This document shows, piece after piece, positions 34,641 through 44,183 of a stretch of 62,401 nt of DNA (position 1 is the stretch's first letter; each line of letters opens with the position of its first letter). The stretch is taken from contig NZ_JACEHH010000053.1 of the NCBI RefSeq assembly GCF_014154935.1, positions 1 to 62,401 of the forward strand. Direction: 5' to 3'. The notes under the pieces were generated by a model. The model did not search any database, was not told the origin of the DNA, and saw nothing but the letters and a program-made list of their open reading frames with translations. This DNA is from Stieleria mannarensis. GTDB taxonomy: Bacteria; Planctomycetota; Planctomycetia; Pirellulales; Pirellulaceae. A program made the position numbers and the translations under genes.

Positions 34641-36476
34641 ATGAAAACCAACTCGGATCCGTCCAATTCTTCCGTCGCCCTCGCCCCGCCCCGGATTGTG
34701 CATCCCTCACGCCGCGCCGGCAACGCGCACTCGGTCCAGCCGCTGGGCAGCCGACTGATCCAAGCCGGATTGATCCGCGAGGACCAGCTGGAAACGGCAT
34801 TGGCGCACCAGGCCAGCGAAGAGGATCGGTTGCAGGCTTTGGCGGCCCAAGAGGGCACCGACACGATCGGCCGGGTCAAACGCAAACACTTTAAACGGCT
34901 CGGCGAGGTCGTGGCCGAACTGGGATTGGTCGACGAAGCCAACCTGCTTCCCATGCTGGGCGAACAACTGGGCGTGGAAGGCGTCAAGTTGCGCGAGGGG
35001 TTGATCGATCCGATCGCGGTTGCGTTGATTCCACGCGACTACGCCGAACGGTATCGCGTGCTGCCGCTGATGCGGGTCCGCGATGAGTTGACCGTCGCGA
35101 TGGCGGACCCCCAAGATCTGGCCGCGATCGATGCGTTGGCCGATGTCAGCGGTTGCCGGATCCGCCCGGTTCTGACCCTGGCCAGCGGCATCGAACGGCT
35201 GTTGCCGCGATGCTATGAAGACGACTTCGCCGTCGATTCGGTCACCGCCGATCTAGACGTCGAACAGCTGGAACTGGACAGCGAAGCGATCGATCTGGAC
35301 CTGCACGGCACCCAACAGTTGGCCGAAGGCAGCCCGGTGATCAACCTGGTCAACTATGCGATCATCCAGGCCGTCCGTCAGGGGGCCAGCGACATCCACA
35401 TCGAAGCCGGCAAAAAATTCACCTCGATCCGGTTTCGCATCGACGGAGCGCTCCGCGAGGTCATGAAGCCGCGCAAGGAAATGCACGCCGCGATCGTGTC
35501 GCGAATCAAGGTCATGGCGAAGCTCGACATCGCTGAACACCGTCAACCCCAGGACGGACGGTTGCACGTGCGAATCAGCCGCCGCGACGTCGACCTGCGA
35601 GTCAGCACGCTGCCGACCGTGTTGGGGGAAAAGGTTGTGATGCGGGTGCTCGACCGCAACAGCGTCACCTTCGACCTGAACAGCCTGGGTTTGCCCAACG
35701 CCTCGTTGACCTCCGTCCGCCGCATGTTGTCGCGGCCGCACGGGTTGGTCCTGGTGACCGGGCCGACCGGAAGCGGAAAAACGACGACGCTGTATTCGGC
35801 CATCGAACTGATCAAAGGCATCGAACGCAACGTGATCACCGTCGAAGACCCGGTCGAATACCAGTTGGAATTGATCAACCAGGTCCAAGTCGCCAAAGAA
35901 ACCGGGATGACGTTTGCCCAGGCCCTGCGGAGCATCTTGCGGCAGGACCCCGACGTGATCATGGTCGGCGAAATCCGCGACCGCGAAACCGCCGAAACGG
36001 CGATCCAGGCCGCCCTGACCGGACACTTGGTGCTGAGCACGCTGCACACCAACGACAGCGCCGCGGCGATCACACGTTTGATGGACATGGGGATCGAAAG
36101 TTTTAAGATCGCCGCCAGTCTGGTCGGCGTGATCGCACAGCGGTTGATGCGAAACCTGTGCCCGAACTGTAAAGAAACCTACTACGCCTCGAGCAGGACG
36201 CTGGAGGAATTGCACTACACCGGCGACCCACGCCAGAGTTTTGCACGCAGCCGCGGATGTGGTGAGTGTTACGAATCGGGCTACCGCGGCCGAACGGGAG
36301 TCTATGAACTGTTCGAAATCACGCCGGACATTCGCACGCTGATCAATGACGGCGCCGACTTGGAAACGCTGCGTCAATCACGCAACGGACCGTCGCTGTT
36401 GAGCGAGGGGATCCAGTTGGCGCAGGACAAGGTGACCAGTTTGGAGGAGGTCGGTCGGGTCGCACTGGTCGATTGA
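34641..36476 (+). CDS. Type II secretion/type IV pilus assembly ATPase (GspE/PilB)
   Basis: A 611-residue hexameric motor ATPase. The N-terminal MshEN/T2SSE_N-type region spans about 35-190 (LGSRLIQAGLIREDQLETAL). The core has Walker A GPTGSGKTTT near 373-382, the aspartate box RQDPDVIMVGEIRDRETAET with Walker B, and the histidine box TGHLVLSTLHTND. The zinc-binding cysteines CPNC and CGEC, characteristic of extension-type ATPases, are present. The ATG at 34641 has GGAAGAGG eight bases upstream. Only this one ATPase is encoded here, with no PilT-type retraction ATPase. It lies directly before gspF. Confidence 0.95.
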   Translation: MKTNSDPSNSSVALAPPRIVHPSRRAGNAHSVQPLGSRLIQAGLIREDQLETALAHQASEEDRLQALAAQEGTDTIGRVKRKHFKRLGEVVAELGLVDEANLLPMLGEQLGVEGVKLREGLIDPIAVALIPRDYAERYRVLPLMRVRDELTVAMADPQDLAAIDALADVSGCRIRPVLTLASGIERLLPRCYEDDFAVDSVTADLDVEQLELDSEAIDLDLHGTQQLAEGSPVINLVNYAIIQAVRQGASDIHIEAGKKFTSIRFRIDGALREVMKPRKEMHAAIVSRIKVMAKLDIAEHRQPQDGRLHVRISRRDVDLRVSTLPTVLGEKVVMRVLDRNSVTFDLNSLGLPNASLTSVRRMLSRPHGLVLVTGPTGSGKTTTLYSAIELIKGIERNVITVEDPVEYQLELINQVQVAKETGMTFAQALRSILRQDPDVIMVGEIRDRETAETAIQAALTGHLVLSTLHTNDSAAAITRLMDMGIESFKIAASLVGVIAQRLMRNLCPNCKETYYASSRTLEELHYTGDPRQSFARSRGCGECYESGYRGRTGVYELFEITPDIRTLINDGADLETLRQSRNGPSLLSEGIQLAQDKVTSLEEVGRVALVD

Positions 36477-36480
36477 AGTC

Positions 36481-37740
36481 ATGAAAGCGTTTTCACCCCT
36501 GACACCCTTGCCGAGCGATCGGGATGCCGCGTCCGCTTTTTCCGCCTCGCCGTCGTCCGATCGATTCGCCGTCGGTGAAAAGCCGTTCCGAGCGACCGGT
36601 AGCGAGCTGTCCGGACCACGCCCGGGGGCCCGAGTGAACCTGGCCGCCACGGCATTGGGGACGCCCACACGAAAGGCATCCCCCGGCGGCGTCTATCTGT
36701 TTCCCGTCTCGTCGTCGACGGTTTTGTTGAGCCTGAATCAATTGGCCGTGATGAGTCAAAATGGGGTGGAGATCGCCGAAGCGGTCGGACACGTCGCGGA
36801 CCATTGCCAGGATCCGCGATTGGCGGCGTCGCTTGATGCGATCCACCTTGCGCTCAGCGGGGGCATGACGTTTTCCAACGCCGTGGCGACCCATGGCCAG
36901 TACTTTCCCGCTTCGTTGCCGGCCATGCTGGCCGCGGCCGAAGCAACCGGCGACGTTCCGCAAACCCTGGCCGACGTGTGCGAGCGCATGCGGGGGCAAC
37001 TGGAAATGCGGGCATCGATCGTCGGTGCGATGATCTATCCGGTGATCTTGATTGCCGCCGCATCGGTCGTGATGACCGCGCTGATCCTGGGCGTGCTGCC
37101 TCAATTCGGACGCGTGTTCCAATCCACCGGGCGGCCCGTCCCGGCGTCGACGCAGTTCTTGTTGGATGTCGGGACGTTCGGGCGAGCGTATTGGATGATC
37201 TTGTTTCCCGTCGGATTTGCGATCCTGGCCGGGGCGTTCATGCTTCGACGTCATGCGTTGGTTCAGCGGCCGCTGGGCAAGATGCTGTTGTACGCGCCGA
37301 TGATCAAGGACGCCTACCGACCGCTGATTGCCGGACGCTACTTTCGCACGATCGCGGCGATGGTCCGTGGCGGCGTGCCGATGTTGCAAGCGGTTCAACT
37401 GACACGCGACACCGTCCAAGACCGTTCGTGGCACGAGTTGCTCGGCCGGGTCGAAGACAATCTGATCGACGGACTCAGTGCCAGCGAAGCGCTCGCCACG
37501 GCGGACTTCCTGCCGACCGAGGCGACACAGATGATGGCGACCGGCGAACGGACCGGACGCGTCGCCGAAGTGCTGGACGACATCGGTCGGTTCTATGAAC
37601 AAGAGGGCGGGCGAAAGATCAAACGTTTGGTCGTCGCGCTCGAACCCATGATCATCTTGCTGATGGGCGTCTTGGTCGCCGGGATCGTGATGTCGGTCAT
37701 GCTGCCGCTGCTGGACGTTTCGACGATCCAAAAGGGGTGA
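36481..37740 (+). CDS. Type II secretion/type IV pilus inner-membrane platform protein (GspF/PilC)
   Basis: A 419-residue platform protein. Two T2SSF domains (about 85-200 and 285-405) each end in membrane helices. Signature stretches are GVEIAEAVGHVADHC, then MIYPVILIAAASVVMTALIL and the C-terminal ALEPMIILLMGVLVAGIVMS. The first 75 residues are a low-complexity, proline- and serine-rich extension not usual in the family. It starts 4 bases after the stop of the ATPase gene, a conserved order. Confidence 0.94.
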   Translation: MKAFSPLTPLPSDRDAASAFSASPSSDRFAVGEKPFRATGSELSGPRPGARVNLAATALGTPTRKASPGGVYLFPVSSSTVLLSLNQLAVMSQNGVEIAEAVGHVADHCQDPRLAASLDAIHLALSGGMTFSNAVATHGQYFPASLPAMLAAAEATGDVPQTLADVCERMRGQLEMRASIVGAMIYPVILIAAASVVMTALILGVLPQFGRVFQSTGRPVPASTQFLLDVGTFGRAYWMILFPVGFAILAGAFMLRRHALVQRPLGKMLLYAPMIKDAYRPLIAGRYFRTIAAMVRGGVPMLQAVQLTRDTVQDRSWHELLGRVEDNLIDGLSASEALATADFLPTEATQMMATGERTGRVAEVLDDIGRFYEQEGGRKIKRLVVALEPMIILLMGVLVAGIVMSVMLPLLDVSTIQKG

Positions 37741-37947
37741 TCGGGCGGCGGCGATGCTCTCGACCGCCCGTCCGGATATTCCGATTGCGACGGCAACGCT
37801 AGTCCGACACGCCGGTCATGCTGTGCCGCAACGAGTGCGCTGCCCGCATTCATTTGGACGGTTCGTCTCTGTGACGTACATCCATGGTGATTGATCAATC
37901 GTGGATGAAACTTGATTACCGAGTCGCTTTTTCTCGCCCCACCCCTC

Positions 37948-39060
37948 ATGACATCGGCCCCGCCCCAAACGTCGCATCCCTCGGTAGACGCCAGTCACGC
38001 TGCGCCGGAGACGACCCCTGGTCGACGAAGTCGTTGGTTGTCACAGACCGGCAAGGCCTTCGTCGGCATCGACGTGGGCGAACACGTGGTGCGTGTGGCA
38101 ACGCTGCGCCCGATCGGTCGCAATCCGGATGACTTTGCCTGGGTCGGCCGGCACCAGTTTGAATTGCCGACCGAGCGAAACCAGGAGATGACGCCGGAGT
38201 GGTTGGAGGGTGTGCTGGAAACGGTGGACCAACGATTGCCGCGATGTATCGACGGAGACACCAATCTGACCGCCATCGCCTTGCCGATCGCCTGGACCCA
38301 CTATCAAACCGTCGTCGGAAACGAGATCCCGCAAACGCGTCAGCGCTGTAGCGAAATGTTCGCGCGATCGGTGTTCCAAAGCCCGGCGCACCTGAGCCAT
38401 TGGCCCGTCGTCGGGGTCCACCATGGGAAACCCGGTGGCGAAGACCAGTATGTCATCGCAGCCACGGCCGAGCAGACCGCGTGCCAGGTCACCGACATCG
38501 TCAGCGACAACGGCTACACCGTTCAATCGATTTTGCCGCACGGCGTCGTGCTGGCCCACGCCGCCGATTCGCTGACCGGGATCGACGCCCAATGTGTGTT
38601 GTGGCTCAGTCAAGCTTCGGCGCTGATCGCCATGCGGCACCAGACGGGCGTCGGGTTGACCCGCACGCTGCCTTCGGTACCCGATCAAATCCTACGTTTG
38701 GATCAGCCCGATCGTCCGTTGGACGCCCACGCATTACGTCCCTACCTGTCGGAGGTGGCCAGAGAATTTCGCGCGAGCGCGCGCTATGCCGCCCGCGCGG
38801 ACATGACCGTGGCCTCGAAAAAGCCGATCTTGATCGCCGGTCCGCTCGCTGAAATTCCCGGCGTCGATGAAATCATCGCGACTTTGACGGAAACACCCGT
38901 CGCGGTTTGGTCGTACCAAGGGGCCCAGCGGCCGGCTGCACTGGCAAAACACCGCCATCGTGACCCGGAATTCGTTCGGCGACTCGACGCGTCGTTCGCC
39001 GGAGCACTCTCGCTGGCCCTGGCCGCTTCCCGTGGATCTCGGCGAGGGTACGGGCGATGA
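37948..39060 (+). CDS. PilM-like actin-fold protein
   Basis: A 370-residue cytoplasmic protein resembling PilM, the actin-fold component that links the pilus alignment complex to the cytoplasm. The first phosphate loop reads GKAFVGIDVGEHVVRVATLR, and a second nucleotide-binding motif is likely around AGPLAEIPGVDEIIATL. The ATG at 37948 is chosen; the frame extends to a TTG at 37912. It follows gspF after 207 bp and overlaps the next gene as ATGA, so pilM- to pilP-like genes form a coupled set. Confidence 0.75.
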   Translation: MTSAPPQTSHPSVDASHAAPETTPGRRSRWLSQTGKAFVGIDVGEHVVRVATLRPIGRNPDDFAWVGRHQFELPTERNQEMTPEWLEGVLETVDQRLPRCIDGDTNLTAIALPIAWTHYQTVVGNEIPQTRQRCSEMFARSVFQSPAHLSHWPVVGVHHGKPGGEDQYVIAATAEQTACQVTDIVSDNGYTVQSILPHGVVLAHAADSLTGIDAQCVLWLSQASALIAMRHQTGVGLTRTLPSVPDQILRLDQPDRPLDAHALRPYLSEVAREFRASARYAARADMTVASKKPILIAGPLAEIPGVDEIIATLTETPVAVWSYQGAQRPAALAKHRHRDPEFVRRLDASFAGALSLALAASRGSRRGYGR

Positions 39061-39917
39061 GACAGCAAACGCAGCACGAGACGGTCTCGTGTCACAGCGA
39101 GAACGACCTCGGAATTGACTTTGTCCCCGAGCCGTCCGGTGCCGCTGAAGCGATGCCGTGGCCGCCCGCCGATTCGAACGGCCGCGTGGATCGCCAGATG
39201 CCCGGACAGGAGGCCAACAGGCAGGCCCCCGGACTGGCACCCGACCAGACCACGCCCCAATCGGATTCGTCCGGCCAGTCGACCATCGTGCTCGATTCGC
39301 TGGGCGGATGGCAGGACTTTGAGCTGCTGCCGCCGAGTTACCGTTCGCGTCGTCACGCCGGGCAAGCGTTTCAGAAATGGTCGGGGGTGCTGTTGGTGCT
39401 GTTGTCGATCACCGTCGGCTCCTCGATCGCACTCTGGATGCGAGGCCAGCGATTGATCGCTAAGAACGCGGACCTGGTCACCCAATCCGCTCCGATCGCC
39501 GAGCTCCGCCGCAAGACACAGTTGTTGGAGGCCGAGAACGCGTTGCTGGAAAAATGGTGTTCCTGGGTCGAGTCGGCGAAACCGGACGACAGTGTGGCCC
39601 AAGTGATGGGCGCCGTCACGCTCGCCACCCATCCCGGACCCGCATTGCCGCCGCAGCAACATTTGGATGTCCAGTCGATCGACATCAAATTGCCACTTGA
39701 ATATGACGCTTCGTTGAAAGAGCCGCCGAATTGGGCGACACCCCGATTCACGTTGACGGTGATGGCCAACAGCCGTGACGTCTTGATGCCTTGGAACGAT
39801 CGCTTGGAGAAAACGGGGCGATTGAAGGACGTTGCGCTGACCACCCCGGGCGGTGCCTGGCGCGAGGCCCTGATTCGCGTCACCGCACAGCCGCTCGCAT
39901 CAAGGTTGGTGCCATGA
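39057..39917 (+). CDS. PilN/GspL-like alignment-complex protein
   Basis: A 286-residue bitopic protein. The cytoplasmic N-terminal 105 residues are poorly ordered and Pro/Gln-rich, except LGGWQDFELLPPSYRSRR. One membrane helix (WSGVLLVLLSITVGSSIALW) follows, then a short coiled coil (LRRKTQLLEAENALLEKWCS) and a ferredoxin-like periplasmic domain (PRFTLTVMANSRDVLMPWND). This is PilN-like topology, but similarity is weak, so the assignment depends on position between pilM- and pilO-like genes. Both ends overlap neighbours by ATGA. Confidence 0.7.
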   Translation: MRQQTQHETVSCHSENDLGIDFVPEPSGAAEAMPWPPADSNGRVDRQMPGQEANRQAPGLAPDQTTPQSDSSGQSTIVLDSLGGWQDFELLPPSYRSRRHAGQAFQKWSGVLLVLLSITVGSSIALWMRGQRLIAKNADLVTQSAPIAELRRKTQLLEAENALLEKWCSWVESAKPDDSVAQVMGAVTLATHPGPALPPQQHLDVQSIDIKLPLEYDASLKEPPNWATPRFTLTVMANSRDVLMPWNDRLEKTGRLKDVALTTPGGAWREALIRVTAQPLASRLVP

Positions 39918-40609
39918 AGCCGAGCATTCGCCTGCGTCGCGGGACAAACAAGCGGCGCTCTCATTCTCCGCTGGTGGTGCGCTGGTTGAATACGCCGCTG
40001 CGCTGTCATCTGGTTTGTGGAATCATCGCCGTTGGATTGGTCGCGGTGACCTGCCTGTTGTGGTTGCGTCCAGAGAGCTTGGCCGCCGACCGCACGCATC
40101 AGCCACAGGAAATCGCCGAAGCGATCGAATTGATTTCCAACCGAAATCAATTCCGCAATCAATTTCGACATGCCCAACAGCAACGCGAGCAAAACCGGTT
40201 GCGCGTCGATCGGATTGCCGATTGGTTGCCGGAAAACCGATCGTGGGAAGACGTCCGATCGGTCTTGCAAGACGTCGCGGCGGATAGTGGCGTCCAGTTG
40301 GTGACCATGGATCGCGGGACCACACACGGCGGAATTCGTGTCGCGGTGCTGGACACCGAATGTGAAATCCAAGGCACCTACGGCAACGTTTGCAAGTTTC
40401 TGCACCAGATCGTCACCGCCGAGTTGCCGATCTGGTGCGACGAGATCCAAGTGGTCCGCGCCGATGGTTCCAATCGCCCCGCCGAAGCGAGCGGCGGCGA
40501 TCAACCACCCGTCCGCTGTCTCGCCACGCTGTCGCTGAGAGTCCCCTACGCCGGGAAAGCGACCACGGCGGCAAAATTGTTGCGGCAAAGGAGCGACGAT
40601 GACCGCTGA
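39914..40609 (+). CDS. PilO/GspM-like alignment-complex protein
   Basis: A 231-residue bitopic protein. A basic N-terminus and one membrane helix (LVCGIIAVGLVAVTCLLWL) are followed by a coiled coil (IAEAIELISNRNQFRNQFRH) and a small alpha/beta domain (GVQLVTMDRGTTHGGIRVAV, GTYGNVCKFLHQIVTAELPI). The arrangement matches PilO. It overlaps the PilN-like gene by 4 bp and the next gene by 11 bp. Confidence 0.72.
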   Translation: MKPSIRLRRGTNKRRSHSPLVVRWLNTPLRCHLVCGIIAVGLVAVTCLLWLRPESLAADRTHQPQEIAEAIELISNRNQFRNQFRHAQQQREQNRLRVDRIADWLPENRSWEDVRSVLQDVAADSGVQLVTMDRGTTHGGIRVAVLDTECEIQGTYGNVCKFLHQIVTAELPIWCDEIQVVRADGSNRPAEASGGDQPPVRCLATLSLRVPYAGKATTAAKLLRQRSDDDR

Positions 40610-41183
40610 AGCCACTCGCACTAACAACCCGCATTCCCTCAGGCAGCATTCGCGCTCGGGTACGCCGCAAGATGCGAAAAAGAAAAAGCAGCTCGTCCTG
40701 GTCGCCGTCCTGTTGGTCGTGCTACTGGGCGCGCTGGTGTTTTCACCATCCGGTGGTGACCCCAGCGGTGCGGCCAGCCCGGCCGGCGGCAGCGCGGCGC
40801 CGTCGGTCAAAACGTCGCTCGTTTCGTTGAAACCGCTTTCGCAGCAGGCCCCGGGGGACCAACCGAATGATTTGACGCAGCGGTTTGTCGCCGTCGACCA
40901 GTTGCCCACGCTGGCCGACGACGAGCTGGCGGCGGTCGATTTGTTTCGCAGCGCGGCTGTCGAGATCGTCGAACCACCCGCCGAGCCGGCTGCGAAGCCA
41001 GCTGCGGAGCCGGAAAAGCCGAAACCCAGGGCGGAATACACGTTGGGAGCCGTCTACGGGGCCTACGACGGCAACGATCGCAAGGCCTTGATCGATGGCA
41101 AAATCGTCCAGCCGGGGCAAGAACTGGACGCCGGGGTGATCGTCCTGCAAGTCTCTCCAGAGGGCGTGGAAGTGACGCCGTAG
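40599..41183 (+). CDS. PilP/GspC-like small bitopic protein
   Basis: A 194-residue protein with a charged N-terminus, one membrane helix (KKQLVLVAVLLVVLLGALVF, about 28-47), a proline/alanine linker and a C-terminal small beta domain (AEYTLGAVYGAYDGNDRKAL, then GKIVQPGQELDAGVIVLQVS). That last domain resembles the homology region by which GspC or PilP contacts the secretin, consistent with the secretin gene being next. Sequence similarity alone would not prove the name. It overlaps the PilO-like gene by 11 bp. Confidence 0.65.
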   Translation: MTAEATRTNNPHSLRQHSRSGTPQDAKKKKQLVLVAVLLVVLLGALVFSPSGGDPSGAASPAGGSAAPSVKTSLVSLKPLSQQAPGDQPNDLTQRFVAVDQLPTLADDELAAVDLFRSAAVEIVEPPAEPAAKPAAEPEKPKPRAEYTLGAVYGAYDGNDRKALIDGKIVQPGQELDAGVIVLQVSPEGVEVTP

Positions 41184-41331
41184 ACCCCGAATCTGGCAAA
41201 AACGGGTCAAGTTCACGGGTTTTCCTTCGCTGCCTCCTCTCAGACGCCGATACGTCAAGAGAGTTGGTTTATACCGATTGTGCGGATTATTTGGGTTCTC
41301 GTTTCATCCACGGCGCAAGGAAGCTCTCCGG

Positions 41332-44166
41332 ATGCGGATTCTGTCTCTGGCGATCATCGCAGCCCTCGGTGTAGGGATGATGTGGTGCGCGCAAACCGCG
41401 GATTCCAACGATAAACGGGACGGCGGCCTCATCGTTACGCCCTCGGGTGCGCTCTCCGGGACGATCGCCGAGCGTGATTTCCAACCCGGCATCCCGAACC
41501 GACCACCCGCTGCGGTGCAACTCACCTCCAACGCCAAAGAAGACCGCCAACCGCTGCCGGCGCAACAACAGCCGCCGGCCGCCGATTCTCCCGTCGTTCT
41601 ATTGCGCGGGAAATCCAAATCCGTCCTGCAGGCCGAAACCACACCAGCAACGGATTCCCCAGGCAATGCCCCCACGAGTGGGAGGGTCGAGCGTCGCGAG
41701 GGGAGGGCGGCTCGGAAGTCTACTTCCCATGACTCGGGCTCTGCGACCACGCCGAAACCGAACGCCACAACCTCGCTGCCAGCCGCCCATCAGCTGACTC
41801 CGCTGCCAGCGGAGATCCAAGCCGCTGCGATTCAGCTGGTCGCCGCAAACGACGACGCTGCCAGCGGTTCAATTGCATTGGCGGTGTTGGAACAATCGCG
41901 AGCCGATCGGCGGAAGACGTCCGAGATGTCGATCGCGCACGTCGAGCAAGTTCAATGGACCACGCGACGACCGGTGGTCAATCGGTCCGGTCGCAGCTTT
42001 CCGCCGTTGACATCGATGCCCTCGCCACCGACGGATCTGAAACCATTGCCGAAATCGTCGCCCGCGACGACCAAGAATCGCCCGGGTATCGAAACATCGC
42101 CGCGGCCGGAATCGAAGACGGGTGTCAGCGCGGCGATGTTGCCGCAACCCGACACGCCAAAATTCGGACTGGAAAGCTCTGCCCCAACGTCGGACTATCG
42201 CTCGGCATCAGCCCAGACGCGTCGGCCTGTCGAAAACTCTCCTGACCGCGACTTGACCGTTTCCGACGCCGCCCCGATCGTCGGACGCCAACGAAGATCA
42301 AGCGATGCTTCCAAAGGCGTCCCGATTGCGGGAAGCACGCCGACGCAGATTCCCGTCACTGCCGCACCTAAGGGCTCCGCTTCCAATGCAAGCGGATCGT
42401 CGCGGCAGAGGACTAACGCGGGAAACGCCCTGCAGCCCACTCGCGTGCCCGACCGGCTGCGCCCCGTGGCGACGTCGCGATTGATAGCGGCTCCCGAACC
42501 GGCCGGGGCGATGCCACAGCCGACGAGGCCGTCGCCGATGAAGGCTCCGTTCAATCCGTCGCGGCCGATCCCGTCGACCGACATCGGGAATATCCACGCA
42601 ATCCAGGTTGCATCAACGCCGCAACCAACGCCGCAACCGCAACACGCGGCTTCGGTGAACACGATCCAACCGGTTGCCCACCGTGCCGGCGCGTCCGCCG
42701 AAGAACAACGTCAAGATGGAATCGCGGACTTGATCGTCGGTGCGCTGCCCCCGCCATCCGACGACGTCGTGCAAGTGGCCGCAGCGTCCGAGGCGAGTGA
42801 AGACCAAGAATTGAAGGCACCGGTTCCGCCCGCCATGCCGCCGACCGGCAAAAACGCCGTTGCGATCCCGTTGAAACCCGCTCCGGGAACCGACCGCGCG
42901 ACGTTGGAAAAACACCAGGATCTGGTCACCCTGGTCGCCAACGATGCCGAGCTTCGCAGCGTGTTGCGGATGATCGCCGATCACCACAAGTTGAACCTTG
43001 TGATCGGGCCCGATGTGACCGGACCGGTCACGGTCAGTATTCGTGGTGCGCGATTGGACGAAGTGCTCGATGCGATCTTGGGCGTCGCCGGATTTCATTG
43101 GCATCAATCGGGAAACTTGTTGTACGTCACCGGGGCGGATGCGGCATCGTTGGACCCCAAGGTCCAAGGGCGACGGCTGCAGGTCTATCCGCTCAACTAC
43201 GTTGCCGCCGCCGATGTGCAATCGGTCGTCACCGGATTGCTCTCGCCGATCGGTAAGGCGCATACCAGTGAATCCGATGCGGTGGACCAGTTGAAGACAC
43301 GCGAATTGTTGATCGTCGAAGACAACGAAGCGGGGCATCAACGTGTCGCACATTACCTCGCCCAAATCGACGTGCCGCCGCGTCAAGTCTTGGTCGAAGC
43401 CCACGTGCTGCAAATCGACTTGGACGACGAAGAACGCTATGGAGTCAACCTGCGGGGGTTGGCTCGGATTTCGGGTGCCAAGGTGATTTTGGAAGGATCG
43501 AACTTCGCCGAAGAAAACCCCGAGGGGCCGTCATTTGCGTTCCGGATCAATGGGACCGACATGGGACATTTGATCGAAGCGATTCACACCAACACGAATT
43601 CACGCACATTGGCGTCTCCCAAAGTCAGCGTCGTCAATCGGCAAACCGCCAAGGTCCAAATCGGTCAACGCTTGCCTTACGCCGTCGCCACCACGACACA
43701 GACCGCGACGATTCAGAATGTCCAATTCTTGGATGTCGGAATCGTGCTGGAGGTCACTCCGGTGATCACACACGACGACCAGATTTTGATGACGGTGCTG
43801 CCCAAAGTCTCCGGCGGAAAGATCACCGAAAGCGGTTTTCCCGAAGAAGACACCACCCAGGTTTCGACCACGGTGCTGATGCCCGACGGCAGCGGGTTGG
43901 TCATCGGCGGTCTGATCCGCGAAACCGATTCTCAAAGCGATGCGGTCGTCCCGGTCGTCGGACAAATCCCGGTCATCAAGCGGCTGTTCAACAAACGCGC
44001 CGCCGAGAGTCGGCGCAACGAGTTGGTCGTCGCGCTGGTCACGCACATCATGCGGGACCCCAATCCGGTTCGTGAAAAAGAGTGCTTGGATCTGCAAAAG
44101 GCGTTGCCCCCGCATGCCGCATCGGAGCTCCGCTATTCGCCCGAAATCCGCTACTCGAACCATTAG
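41332..44166 (+). CDS. Secretin (GspD/PilQ-type outer-membrane pore) with very long linker
   Basis: A 944-residue secretin. The signal peptide (MRILSLAIIAALGVGMMWCA) is followed by about 500 residues of low-complexity P, A, S, T and Q-rich sequence. Then come an STN/N-domain (LRMIADHHKLNLVIGPDVTG), a second N-domain (LQVYPLNYVAAADVQSVVTG) and the secretin core beginning near VPPRQVLVEAHVLQIDLDDE, ending with VPVVGQIPVIKRLFNKRAAE. A disordered spacer of this length is unusual and may let the pore reach across a wide periplasm. A dispersed repeat at 41669-41708 is read through in frame inside the linker. The ATG at 41332 gives the signal peptide. Confidence 0.93.
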   Translation: MRILSLAIIAALGVGMMWCAQTADSNDKRDGGLIVTPSGALSGTIAERDFQPGIPNRPPAAVQLTSNAKEDRQPLPAQQQPPAADSPVVLLRGKSKSVLQAETTPATDSPGNAPTSGRVERREGRAARKSTSHDSGSATTPKPNATTSLPAAHQLTPLPAEIQAAAIQLVAANDDAASGSIALAVLEQSRADRRKTSEMSIAHVEQVQWTTRRPVVNRSGRSFPPLTSMPSPPTDLKPLPKSSPATTKNRPGIETSPRPESKTGVSAAMLPQPDTPKFGLESSAPTSDYRSASAQTRRPVENSPDRDLTVSDAAPIVGRQRRSSDASKGVPIAGSTPTQIPVTAAPKGSASNASGSSRQRTNAGNALQPTRVPDRLRPVATSRLIAAPEPAGAMPQPTRPSPMKAPFNPSRPIPSTDIGNIHAIQVASTPQPTPQPQHAASVNTIQPVAHRAGASAEEQRQDGIADLIVGALPPPSDDVVQVAAASEASEDQELKAPVPPAMPPTGKNAVAIPLKPAPGTDRATLEKHQDLVTLVANDAELRSVLRMIADHHKLNLVIGPDVTGPVTVSIRGARLDEVLDAILGVAGFHWHQSGNLLYVTGADAASLDPKVQGRRLQVYPLNYVAAADVQSVVTGLLSPIGKAHTSESDAVDQLKTRELLIVEDNEAGHQRVAHYLAQIDVPPRQVLVEAHVLQIDLDDEERYGVNLRGLARISGAKVILEGSNFAEENPEGPSFAFRINGTDMGHLIEAIHTNTNSRTLASPKVSVVNRQTAKVQIGQRLPYAVATTTQTATIQNVQFLDVGIVLEVTPVITHDDQILMTVLPKVSGGKITESGFPEEDTTQVSTTVLMPDGSGLVIGGLIRETDSQSDAVVPVVGQIPVIKRLFNKRAAESRRNELVVALVTHIMRDPNPVREKECLDLQKALPPHAASELRYSPEIRYSNH
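41669..41708. repeat. GGGAGGGTCGAGCG dispersed repeat inside the secretin gene
   Basis: CCACGAGTGGGAGGGTCGAG followed by CGTCGCGAGGGGAGGG lies inside the low-complexity part of the secretin gene, where it encodes SGRVERREGR-type residues. The same core is found in intergenic DNA at 7634-7676 and 18512-18720 and in another coding sequence at 60203-60239. Confidence 0.8.
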
Positions 44167-44183
44167 GCTCTGTCCCAAAACCC

